In this document: one piece after another, positions 10,141 to 21,133 of the stretch
Layout of the letters: each line of letters starts with the position of its first letter
Position numbering within the stretch: position 1 is the stretch's first letter
Assembly: GCA_030789695.1 (NCBI GenBank)
Contig: CM061141.1
Location: forward strand, 200,497,600 to 200,561,599
Length of the DNA stretch: 64,000 nt
DNA from: Scilla litardierei
Lineage: Eukaryota; Streptophyta; Magnoliopsida; Asparagales; Asparagaceae
Reading direction: 5' to 3'
Program-made: the position numbers and the translations under genes
Notes under the pieces: generated by a model
The model's input: only the letters and a program-made list of their open reading frames with translations
Databases searched by the model: none
Told to the model about the DNA's origin: nothing

Positions 10141-12994
10141 TGTCACGCCCCGCTTCCCAAAAACGTGGAGGCGAATCGTGAGAAGGTCCGCTCAGACTTG
10201 AAGCTACAAAGCTGCAAGTCCGATAAGCGTCAATCAAATTAAACTGCAGGTCCTTGCAACGCGAAACGAAACAAAGATAATGATAAGGAAATGAGACAAA
10301 GAATAATCTCAGAATATCCATAATAATAATTTCCAACATCGCAGAAAAGCCACCAGGCTAAAAATAAAAGAGTCTAAAAGAGGCCGAGCATGGCCAACAA
10401 AAGTACAAAGTACAAAAACAAAGTAATGGTGCAAGCACCGACATCTAACAGCAACCTAAAGCAACAACAACGTAAACAGTCTCTAAAACTGGTCTCCGGT
10501 GTCCACGAACTCCTCGTCAAACGTAGGCTCAGTGTCAGCAAACTCCTCGTCCTCAGCAACTGTCTCTGGCTCAGGGTCTAACATGTGACACCCAAAAGAG
10601 CAAGGGGCACATGTCAGCAAGTCTGGAAGACTTGTGCAAGGAAACTGAAAGTAGGTACAAGTAGAGCAACCTAGCAGTTCTAGCATGATGCGATGACATG
10701 GCAGTTAAAGTATGAGTGCAGCAGGTAAAGTAAAGTAAAGTAAGGTACGAGCATGGCATGGCATGGATGACAAGTATTTCATGAATCATTCACAAGACAA
10801 GTACAAGACAAGGAAAGTAAGCACCTCGTGCACAGAGATTCCGCCTTTTGGCTAGAGTGGCTGCGCGGGCCAACTCCTAAGCTCAAGTGATCGTTTATCC
10901 CTACCCCTCCACGTGTGTCGAGCCAGGGCCTTACCCCCGAACGGGAATGCTCGCTTCTGGAACACGAGCCAGGAAGTGTTTTATCTTGCTGGTCTAGGGG
11001 TGCACCTAGCCAGTCAAGGGAGTACAAGTACAAGTATTGTAGCGTGTGCTACCAATGCGACATTCAATGCATGGATGACATGACATGACAAGTAGTAAGG
11101 CGTACAGGTAAGGAAAGTAAACGTGACAGTTTAGTATGTATGAACAACAAGTTTTAAGGGTTGGATCTAGCTTCGTTGTCAAACTAGATCGATTAGGTGA
11201 CGGATCTAGTTTCGTTGTCAAACTAGATCGAGTGGGCGTCAAGCCAGCTATCATTTCACTGACTAGTCTATTTTACGCTAAAAACAAGGAAGTGGCCTAA
11301 AAACATGGCCCTAAGCAAGAGTTGGCAAGTTTCACTTGCCTGCAACTATCACGTCAAGAAAACACCGTCCAACGAGTCCAAAGTCACGATTCCTACGTGC
11401 ACAAGTCCACCGGCCTACATCCGTTTTATTAATCTTGATTAGTGATTGCTAAAACATTTAAAATACTTTAAAATACTGATTTTTAGTCTTGGTTAACATG
11501 CAATTGGGTTGGGTGTCCTAGGGGTGCAAAACGTTACCTCAACACGACGCGAAAGCTACACCGGCGTCGGGTAGCGACACCGGGGGTTGGAATAATAAGA
11601 TCGCGCTCCAAGTCCAGATTCCAATTAGATTCCTCGCTGGAAATTTCAGAGCAATCAACCTGGTCGATGATTCCAATTCCAAAGCTCGCATGTGCGACGA
11701 CGGGCTACGACGTGTGACGACGTCGTACGCGGCAAGTCGTCGAAGAGAACGCACCTAGGTGGGGCCCACAGTAGTCCTAGGGACCTTTGGGGGACCCACA
11801 ATACCTCTGGAGAACTTGGGCGGCCCACGGAGGCAAGTGGTGCGACGGATGCGGGGTTGCGACGAGTGGCTCTCGGTCGTACTCAGCCAATGCAGGGGAT
11901 TTGGTCGGTCAGACACGCTGTGTGCGGAGCTTGCAGCGCAGCGGGCTGCAGTGGAGCGGCGGGGCCTTGGTGCGGGGGATTTGGTCGGTCACTGTGGGCC
12001 TTCGGGTCGGTCGCTGCGGGCGACAATGCGTTGCAACGTTTGCAACGTTGCAACGAAGTGGCGAGCGCACGGTGCGGGCGGGCGCCTCGGTCAGGTGCGG
12101 AGCGATGCGGGCGACAGCTGCGGGCGACAATGCGGGGTGCTGATGCGGAGCGGATGCGAGCCGAGCCCTCGGTCAGACCGAGGGCTTCTCTCGGTCGAAG
12201 CGGGCGAACGGGGCAGCTGCGATGCGAGCAGCTTGGATGCGGGGGCGGCTACCGGTCGGAGCGGGCGATTTGGCTTGGTTTTCTCGGTCAGAGCGGGGGC
12301 TGAACGTCGCAACGTTGCGATGAATCGTCGCAACGTCCAATTTGGGTTTTGGAAGAGGCTAGGGCTAATCTCTTTCGAAAATAGGTCTTCCTAGGGGTTG
12401 CTTATATAGTGTAGATGGGTTGACTTGGTCTAGGGCTAAATCTAATAAGATTAGAAGTTTAAAATAATTTAAAATTTGAAATCCAACTACTCCAACTCAC
12501 CCAAGGGTTTGACTTGGTCCAAATGAGCTGGAAAGTTGCTCAAAAATTCTTTAATACGTTTAAAACTCAAATAAATTTTATTTGGCCGAAAATAATTTAT
12601 AAATTAATTATTAAAAATAATATAAAACTTGTTAAAAATATAAAAGTGGTCAAATAAACTCCAAAAATTATAAAATAAATATCGTGGTGATCGTGGCGAC
12701 GAATGTGAGCTAACTAAGAAGACGGATCTCAAATTCGATGTCGGACGACGAAACTAAAAATAGAAACGTCTCCCGTCAAGAGTGAGAATCGTCACGTCTC
12801 ATCGAGTAAATTTAAATTGTGGAAAATGACTCGAGAAGTGTCGTTCCAAGATAGTGCCACTATTTAATACTCTCAGAGACGTTCACAACGGCATACCCCA
12901 CAAAAGTGTTCGCAATCAAATAAAGTCTAAAATAAACACGTGCACGGACAAAAGCAAGTGCACGAACAACGTACAACGAAAAGTGGTAGTTACA
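10141..12994 (-). repeat. 3' LTR of nested Tekay-related element
   Basis: It matches 16661-19516 almost base for base. On the minus strand a TATA box TATATAAG lies at 12402-12409. A GC-rich block (about 11690-12340) lies downstream of it and is full of CGGTC and CAACGTTG repeats. Two hairpins lie at 11163-11230, and the conserved CACGTG block is near 10895-10945. Long plus-strand open frames in the GC-rich block have no recognisable domain. Confidence 0.88.
11163..11230 (-). ncRNA. Two tandem LTR hairpins, loop GACAACG
   Basis: Two copies of the hairpin described at 2934 occur 39 bp apart (11163-11191 and 11202-11230). On the minus (sense) strand the first has a G-U wobble in the stem that would be a C-A mismatch on the other strand. 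In the second the same position is a normal U-A pair. The loop is unchanged. The partner LTR has the same pair at 17683-17750. Confidence 0.55.
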
Positions 12995-13990
12995 TCCTCC
13001 CCACCTTAGAATAAAGTCCGTCCTCGGACTTTCTAATATAGCTAGTCACTCTAGTAACTACCCCAATCAAGTCACTTTATACTTCAAACCAGGTATAGTC
13101 ATTACAGGTGCTCATATACGCACTAGGTAGTCAAACATTAACACTACCAACACGTATATATTTACATTCACATACGTATACACTTATACCTATTATAGTC
13201 AGTCAAATTCATACATGTATTTCAATCATATATATATATATATAAACATACACCCCTTATATAACTACTACCTAGTATAAAACAATAGTTCAGATACTCA
13301 CATAAGGATAGTCTCACACTTAGCCAGTATAATCATTGCTCTACATATAGATAGCTACCTATGCACAAACATCAAGGGTATACTACCCTCTAACATTCAT
13401 CCACTACCAAACATCTCAACACATATAGTCACACCATACCATTATTAAATCAAGTTCACCATATCTAATATAAATTCACCACTACTATAATTTCATAATA
13501 TATATAGTCATTCAATGCATTCCATTATTTCACCATACATTCACATTACGTACGGTCCTATAACTGTATTTACGACACGCCACATATATCATAGTCATCA
13601 ATTCCTATAACTAAGCACATACTTACCCGTGCATGGTGCACACCTATACACGCTAACATTTCATTTACGTATACCAATCATACCATTATATTACTAGCAC
13701 ATCTATGCACCTAGTTTAGCTAGCACACAAGCAAGTCCTCAGTAAATAACTATACCACAAGACCAACCCCTATAACTATATACTGGTGTAGCAACCCACA
13801 GTCATGTGCGTAACTCAACCAGGCACAAACATTTCTATCACTATACATACATCAAGCATTGCTATGTTCAAACTACAAACATACATTCAATATACTTAGA
13901 GTATACCCACTCAAGCTTGAGTGAGACTCAATACACACATCAGAATATTCTATATACGTAACACGGCATTCATACCTATACCAATATCAC

Positions 13991-14046
<56 letters not shown>

Positions 14047-16344
14047 ACCAATACAATCATATGCATTCCATAAGTCAGTCACACTTAATATTTAGTCAGG
14101 TAGTACTTACATAGTTCAATCACTCTATATACCATAATAATAATAATACAGACATCAGCACACGTTTAATTATAATACACTCCCTAATACATGCACACAT
14201 ATTCATCGTATAATCACTCACATGCAACATATATATTCACACCATAGCCTACTACCTATAACTGGTGTACCAACACCTATTATTATTATCACACCTAGCA
14301 TACATATAGTTTCACCAGCATATTGCTTCAACCATTATAAGTATCTCCTAATTACATACACCCTATTAGGTATTCCCACACTAAATCTCATATACACAGG
14401 CATCCCTAGTATGGTATAGCTACCTACACACCAAACTATAACTACCAACATGCAAACATCTTCACACATCATGAATAACTCCGAGTATATATAACACACA
14501 ATAAGCAACCATTAATATACCATGGGAGAGTACACTCATTCAAGCCAACATATGCGAAATTTGAAAACTGTCGTACTTCAAAAGTTGAAATCCTCATCTG
14601 GAAAGAGATATTTGGGGATTGATAAAACGTGTTGTTTCAAAATAAGTTTGGGTCGAATATTCATAATAAGAGAAAATGGTCTATTTGTTTTAAAAAAAAT
14701 CATTAAAAAGGAAGTAAAATCATTTACACGAATATTGAAGACGTAGTTTAGAAAATATTATACGGCAGTAATTCAATATAATGTTTGTGAAAGTCAAAGA
14801 AGGAAATCAAGTAACGGAAGGATTTAAACTCATGTTAAATGCTTTCAAAACTTTTAGGTTATGAAAAAATTTAAAATAATCAATATTGAAGCTGCTTTTC
14901 AAAGGAACCAGGATTTGCAAAAATGAAAAAACTGATTTACACAAGGTCCTTAGCATACGAGCGCAACGAACCTGATACAGTTATACGAAAATAATTGAAA
15001 TTCTATTTAGTCTCGGGATTTTTTTTTCTAAAGGCACGTAGGGGAAGTGGAAAGATAATATTAATAACTTGGTAGTAGAATTATCAAAATTGGTAGTAAA
15101 GCTTTAAAACCAAACTATGGGAGGCCTGGGTCAGGAGTATTAATTTCTTAAAATTTTGAAATAGCGAAAACGATGAGCATAAAACCGACTGGCTAAAAGT
15201 TGAAATTCCAGGTGGCTTGAAAGTATATTAAAGTAAACACGACGTATCATTGCATATAAGAAGGAAAATTATAAATCGAATTGGCAAGGCTAAAGTATAG
15301 TTCAGAAAGAAATTAATATATGAAAGGAAATATGTATTTTCATAGGTACAAAAGTGTAGGCTGAAGAAGTATTATAAACTATTATTCAAAAATTTCGACA
15401 AAAGTTTTTTTTTATTTAAAAAATTTAAATCAACGAGGAGCATGAAGTATAAGTATGTATACATATTAAAATTTGAACACATTTAAAACTTAGGGGAAAG
15501 AGAAAATCAAAAAAGAAAATACTTTTAGAAGATTCAAGATTTGTGATGGAGAGATTTGAAAATTGACGACGATTGTCATGAGGCGATCTCGGGAATCGAG
15601 GCAAGGAAAACGGTCAGATGTTCAAAACATACATACGCCTAGGATATGGCCCAGGATACCTACGGGAAAACTCCTACGGTCGTCCAACTAAAATTAAAGA
15701 AACTTAGCGCTAGATCTTTCTGAGGGAGCTAGGCGATAATGAAATGCGCTCAGCTCGGTCCATAATCGATGAGCCCAAGCGAACGACTAAAGAAATTCTA
15801 GAAGTATGATATGGTCAGGGGTAGACAAGGACCACTAAGGTAACTCCTATGACGATTAAATCAATTCTCAGCCAGGAAACTAATTAACAGTCTAACAATC
15901 AACGCTATTTTGCAAACAATCATATGCAAGCATAATTTAACAAGCCAGGACTAACTAAGGGGAGAAGCAACTAGGTCGAGAGTTACCTACGATAACCTCA
16001 TTCGCAATCTCGCTCTCCACTGCCGTCATCGGATAAGCATGCTCCCTTGGCGGCATGGCCTGCTGAAAAGCCTGCTTCTGTGGAACGAGGGCTGGTCCAC
16101 GACTTGCAGGTACAGGTACTCTCTGTTGCAACAGCTGTGCGGCAACGGGATCCTTCTAAGGTACCTTAGAGCTCGGGCACTCCTTCATAGTATGAGTAGG
16201 AACTCCACAAATCAGGCACTGGCCCAGCCTCTTCCTGCACTATTTCTTCTCGTGACCAGTCTTGCTACAATGATGGCACACCTTTCGACTTGGCCCAGTT
16301 ACTGGTGCTTCCTTCTGTGGAATTCCCCCCGACGCCTTCCGTAA
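12995..16344 (-). other. Non-coding interior of nested Tekay-related element
   Basis: AT-rich sequence without a recognisable protein. It starts with the polypurine tract next to the LTR. 13000-14520 is rich in short TA/CA motifs, with an (AT)n run at about 13993-14044 and an ATA-rich run at 13230-13245. 14520-15600 is A-rich and featureless to me. The gag 3' exon end (GAGGTTATCGTAG, then GTAACT as donor, near 15982-16000 on the minus strand) matches the gag-to-protease splice donor of the complete Tekay element. Confidence 0.6.
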
Positions 16345-16512
16345 TTAATTTGCATGCCGACAATCCTTCTCTGAATGAGTAGCAGCACCACAAATCAAAC
16401 ACCGGCCTAGAAATCTTCTGCACTGCTCCTTGATGTGCCCGGTCTTGCCACAGAAATAGCAAGTCTTCAGAGTAAGTCCGCCACCAACTCGAGTCTGTCG
16501 TCTTCTCGCCAT
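16010..16512 (-). pseudogene. Mini-gag: nucleocapsid with four zinc knuckles
   Basis: From ATG at 16512 the frame reads MARRRQTRVGGG, like the start of the full Tekay gag (MAGRRNTRATGG). It then passes at once to CYFCGKTGHIKEQC and CLICGAATHSEKDC, a stop (TAA, 16345-16347), and on in the same frame to CHHCSKTGHEKK*C and CLICGVPTHTMKEC, with further stops, ending near VESEIANEVIVG. The whole capsid domain is missing and the pair of CCHC knuckles is doubled; the complete gag at 45107-46270 has one pair. Such motifs bind RNA in retroelement particles. Only the first 55 residues form an open frame. Confidence 0.7.
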
Positions 16513-16660
16513 CTAACGACATAGAAAACGAACAAAAATTTAGACTCCATAGCTTAATGACTTAGATGTTGTAATTTATTTAATGGATATTCCGTTTATT
16601 ATCGTTGTTCCGTTAGTTCGCAATCGCAAGATAGGACCTGCATGGGCCACCAACAAAACC

Positions 16661-19516
16661 TGTCACGCCCCGCATCCTAAAAACGTGGAGGCGAAGCGTG
16701 AGAAGGTCCGCTCAGACTTGAAGCTACAAAGCTGCAAGTCCGATAAGCGTCAATCAAATTAAACTGCAGGTCCTTGCAACGCGAAACGAAACAAAGATAA
16801 TGATAAGGAAATGAGACAAAGAATAATCTCAGAATATCCATAATAATAATTTCCAACATCGCAGAAAAGCCACCAGGCTAAAAATAAAAGAGTCTAAAAG
16901 AGGCCGAGCATGGCCAACAAAAGTACAAAGTACAAAAACAAAGTAATGGTGCAAGCACCGACATCTAACAGCAACCTAAAGCAACAACAACGTAAACAGT
17001 CTCTAAAACTGGTCTCCGGTGTCCACGAACTCCCCGACGAACGTAGGCTCAGTGTCAGCAACAACCTCGTCCTCAGCAACTGTCTCAGGCTCAGGGTCTA
17101 ACATGTGACACCCAAAAGAGCAAGGGGCACATATCAGCAAGTCTGGAAGACTTGTGCAAGGAAACTGAAAGTAGGTACAAGTAGAGCAACCTAGCAGTTC
17201 TAGCATGATGCGATGACATGGCAGGTAAATTATGAGTGCAGCAGGTAAAGTAAAGTAAAGTAAGGTATGAGCATGGCATGGCATGGATGACAAGTATTTC
17301 ATGAATCATTCACAAGACAAGTACAAGACAAGGAAAGTAAGCACCTCGTGCACAGAGATTCCGCCTTTTGGCTAGAGTGGCTGCGCGGGCCAACTCCTAA
17401 GCTCAAGTGATCGTTTATCCCTACCCCTCCACGTGTGTCGAGCCAGGGCCTTACCCCCGAACGGGAATGCTCGCTTCTGGAACACGAGCCATGAAGTGTT
17501 TTATCTTGCTGGTCTAGGGGTGCACCTAGCCAGTCAAGGGAGTACAAGTATAAGTATTGTAGCGTGTGCTACCAATGCGACATTCAATGCATGGATGACA
17601 TGACATGACAAGTAGTAAGGCGTACAGGTAAGGAAAGTAAACGTGACAGTTTAGTATGCATGAACAACAAGTTTTAAGGGTTGGATCTAGCTTCGTTGTC
17701 AAACTAGATCGATTAGGTGACGGATCTAGTTTCGTTGTCAAACTAGATCGAGTGGGCGTCTAGCCAGCTATCATTTCACTGACTAGTCTCTTTTACGCTA
17801 AAAACAAGAAAGTGGCCTAAAAACATGGCCCTAAGCAAGAGTTGGCAAGTTTCACTTGCCTGCAACTATCACGTCAAGAAAACACCGTCCAACGAGTCCA
17901 AAGTCACGATTCCTACGTGCACAAGTCCACCGGCCTACATCCGTTTTATTAATCTTGATTAGTGATTGCTAAAACATTTAAAATACTTTAAAATACTGAT
18001 TTTTAGTCTTGGTTAACATGCAATTGGGTTGGGGGTCCTAGGGGTGCAAAACGTTACCTCAACACGACGCGAAAGCTACACCGGCGTCGGGTAGCGACAC
18101 CGGGGGTTGGAATAATAAGATCGCGCTCCAAGTCCAGATTCCAATTAGATTCTTCGCTGGAAATTTCAGAGCAATCAACCCGGTCGACGATTCCAGATTC
18201 CAAAGCTCGCACGTGCGACGACGGGCTACGACGTGCGACGTCGTCGTACGCGGCAAGTCGTCGAAGAGAACGCACCTAGGTGGTGCCCACTGTAGTCCTA
18301 GGGACCTTTGGGGGACCCACAATACCTCTGGAGAACTTGGGGGGCCCACGGAGGCAAGTGGTTCGACGGATGCGGGGTTGCGACGAGTGGCTCTCGGTCG
18401 TACTCAGCCAATGCGGGGGATTTGGTCGGTCAGACACGCTGGGTGCGGAGCTTGCAGCGCAGCGGGCTGCAGTGGAGCGGCGGGGCCTTGGTGCGGGGGA
18501 TTTGGTCGGTCGCTGCGGGCGTTCGGGCCGGTCGCTACGGGCGACAATGCGTTGCAACGTTTGCAACATTGCAACGAAGTGGCGAGCGCACGGTGCGGGC
18601 GGGCGCCTCGGTCAGGTGCGGAGCGATGCGGGCGACAGCTGCGGGCGACAATGCGGGGTGCTGATGCGGAGCGGATGCGAGCCAAGCCCTCGGTCAGACC
18701 GAGGGCTTCTCTCGGTCGAAGCGGGCGAACGGGGCAGCTGCGATGCGAGCGGCTTTGATGCGGGGGCGGCTACCGGTCGGAGCGGGCGATTTGGCTTGGT
18801 TTTCTCGGTCAGAGCGGGGGCTGAACGTCGCAACGTTGCGACGAATCGTCGCAACGTCCAATTTGGGTTTTGGAAGAGGCTAGGGCTAATCTCTTGCGAA
18901 AATAGGTCTTCCTAGGGGTTGCTTATATAGTGTAGATGGGTTGACTTGGTCTAGGGCTAAATCTAATAAGATTAGAAGTTTAAAATAATTTAAAATTTGA
19001 AATCCAACTACTCCAACTCACCCAAGGGTTTGACTTGGTCCAAATGAGCTGGAAATTTGCTCAAAAATTCTTTAATACGTTTAAAACTTAAATAAATTTT
19101 ATTTGGCCGAAAATAATTTATAAATTAATTATTAAAAATAATATAAAACTTGTTAAAAATATAAAAGTGGTCAAATAAACTCCAAAAATTATAAACTAAA
19201 TATCGTGGTGATCGTGGCGACGAATGTGAGCTAACTAAGAAGACGGATCTCAAATTCGACGTCAGACGACGAAACTAAAAATAGAAACGTCTCCCGTCAA
19301 GAGTGAGAATCGTCACTTCTCATCGAGTAAATTTAAATTGTGGAAAACGACTCGAGAAGTGTCGTTCCAAGATAGTGCCACTATTTAATACTCTCAGAGA
19401 CGTTCACAATGGCATACCACACAAAAGTGTTCGCAATCAAATAAAGTCTAAAATAAACACGTGCACGGACAAAAGCATGTGCACGAACAACGTACAACGA
19501 AAAGTGGTCGTTACAT
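16661..19516 (-). repeat. 5' LTR of nested Tekay-related element
   Basis: This is the partner of 10141-12994, with the same TATA box (about 18923-18930), GC-rich block (18200-18870) and twin hairpins (17683-17750). It is followed on its inner side by the primer region at 16639-16653 and on its outer side by the target duplication TAAGT. Confidence 0.88.
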
Positions 19517-19521
19517 AAGTG

Positions 19522-20131
19522 TCGTGGGCCCACGCGGTGAAGCGCGAGTGAGTGTGGTCGTGTGCTAGCAAATGGTGTCGCTTTCTACAATGTGCTATGA
19601 GGCTCGATATACACAAATCCAAGATACGACCCAAATATCGATTCGAATTGAATTAAGCGGCGAATATATAGTTCAAGCATGCATGAGAATAGAGAGAATC
19701 GAAACGTATCATGCGTCGGGGACTCCACAACTAGGGTTAAGGAGATCACCACACCAAAGCCTAGATAATAGCTAAGAAGTTCCTAAGCCAAGTGTTTTCG
19801 ACAACGATGGGGGTTGAGATGATGTGGAGTAGAACACTCGGTGCAAATTCTCAGCTTCCCTTTATTCTCGGTAAGTAGTAAAAATATTCACACGGGAATT
19901 TTTTTGGGTTTTTTTTGTGCATTTGTATATTTTTTTGGCATTTCGGCTATATAAAATTTTTCTTTTCTTCTCTTTTTGGGTTTTTCTTTTCCTTTTTTCT
20001 ATTTTTTTTTGGGTTTTTGGGTTTTTGGCTATACACATGTGCACTCTCCCAAGTGGGAGAACGGTACACGACGAGGGGATTTGCACCAAGTAAAACAAAA
20101 AAGAAGTCGAAATCCAAACACTTGGGCAAAG
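19522..20131 (-). other. Younger Athila interior, non-coding
   Basis: This is the short piece of Athila 3' non-coding sequence left between the two nested elements. It contains T-rich runs at 19900-20030. No gene was recognised. Confidence 0.6.
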
Positions 20132-20136
20132 GAAAC

Positions 20137-21101
20137 TGTTACGCCTATTTGACAGAGACCCAAAAAGACACGAGCCCAGGAGCCCGACTACTGGTCAAGA
20201 GCCCATCTGCATCCTCAAGAGCCCATTCCGCAAAGGCCCTATAAGGGACCCTCTCGAACGTCGATCCGACCCGGCCCCAATAACCCGCTGGTCACTCGCC
20301 CACTCCTGCGAAAACCACTCCCCCGGACGCGCGACCACTAAATAGCGATAATGGGGAGGTGCTGGCAGGGCGGAGAGAGCGGCGGCGAGGGGGGACTGAT
20401 GGGGCACGATCGATGGCAGGCGTGGGACGTGGGCCAGAGGCAATCACGCTGGGAGCTCTACAAAAGGGCCAGGAAGACGACAAAGAAACGGACCGCATCT
20501 CAGGTAACAAAACCTAAGGTACTCCATCAACGACCTCGTTCCCCCAATTCATCTCCTTCCTCCCCCGCTCGCGCCGAGAGACGCCGTTACGATCTCCTCA
20601 CGAGTCGAACCGTCTCCGTCGGGCCTCCTTTCTCAGATCTCTATCTGACTTAGGCATCGGAGGGGATTTGGCCGGAACCAAGGTCCGGCCGCCTTACGAG
20701 CGTTCTCGTCTACGCAGGTGGACAGCTGATCAACGGGCCGAGGCTCCCCCTCGCCCCTCGCCGACCACGCAACCTGCTGGACGATTGAGGCTTCCCCTCG
20801 TCGTCCGATCGCCGGAGCCGAGCGCTAACCACCGAGGCCGAGCGCCTCAACCCGGGCCGAGGCTTCCCCTCGCCCTTCGCCGAACCCGCATCTAGCCGGA
20901 CGACCGAGACTTCCCCTCGTCGTCCTTCTTCCGAGGACGCGCTCGTCTGTCCGAGGCCGAGCGTCTCAACCAGGGCCGAGGCTACCCCTCGCCCCTTCTG
21001 CACCGATTCGAAGCCCCCGAGGGACCCGAAGCGGGCCCCTTGACCACGTTGACCGGGTTCACCACGGTCAACGCTTTGTAGTGAGAAAACACTCTGAAAC
21101 A
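20137..21101 (+). repeat. 5' LTR of Tat element
   Basis: Starts TGTTACGCCTATTTGAC and ends CTCTGAAACA. It has the same length as the 3' LTR at 27742-28706 and differs by few bases. Small open frames inside are not conserved proteins. Its 3' half has repeated GGCCGAGG-type words. Confidence 0.9.
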
Positions 21102-21103
21102 TC

Positions 21104-21121
21104 TGGCGCCGTCTGTGGGAA
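21104..21121 (+). other. Primer binding site of Tat element
   Basis: TGGCGCCGTCTGTGGGAA lies two bases after the LTR end. The same site (TGGCGCCGTCTGTGGGAACC) is next to the second Tat LTR at 37332-37351 on the minus strand. Confidence 0.8.
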
Positions 21122-21133
21122 ACGAACAGTCCC

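Larger units (their letters stand above)
10141..19516 (-). mobile_element. Tekay-related LTR element lacking pol, nested in Athila
   Basis: LTRs of 2854 and 2856 bp bound the element, and TAAGT is duplicated exactly at 10136-10140 and 19517-19521. The LTR ends (TGTAAC..GTGACA), polypurine tract (12995-13007) and primer region (TTGGTGGCCCATGCA at 16639-16653, complement) are those of the Tekay elements here. The 3.7-kb interior has only a remnant of the nucleocapsid part of gag. Protease, RT, RNase H and integrase are absent. The two LTRs look very similar, so insertion is probably recent. It must rely on proteins from a related element. Confidence 0.85.

Noticed and set aside
11692..12394. 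Several overlapping open frames up to 211 codons in GC-rich LTR sequence
   Set aside because: They occur in many frames on both strands, lie within an LTR and contain only repeat-derived Arg/Gly/Cys-rich sequence.
16639..16653. Possible tRNA gene end near the primer region
   Set aside because: Only the primer-complement is present; no cloverleaf can be drawn around it.
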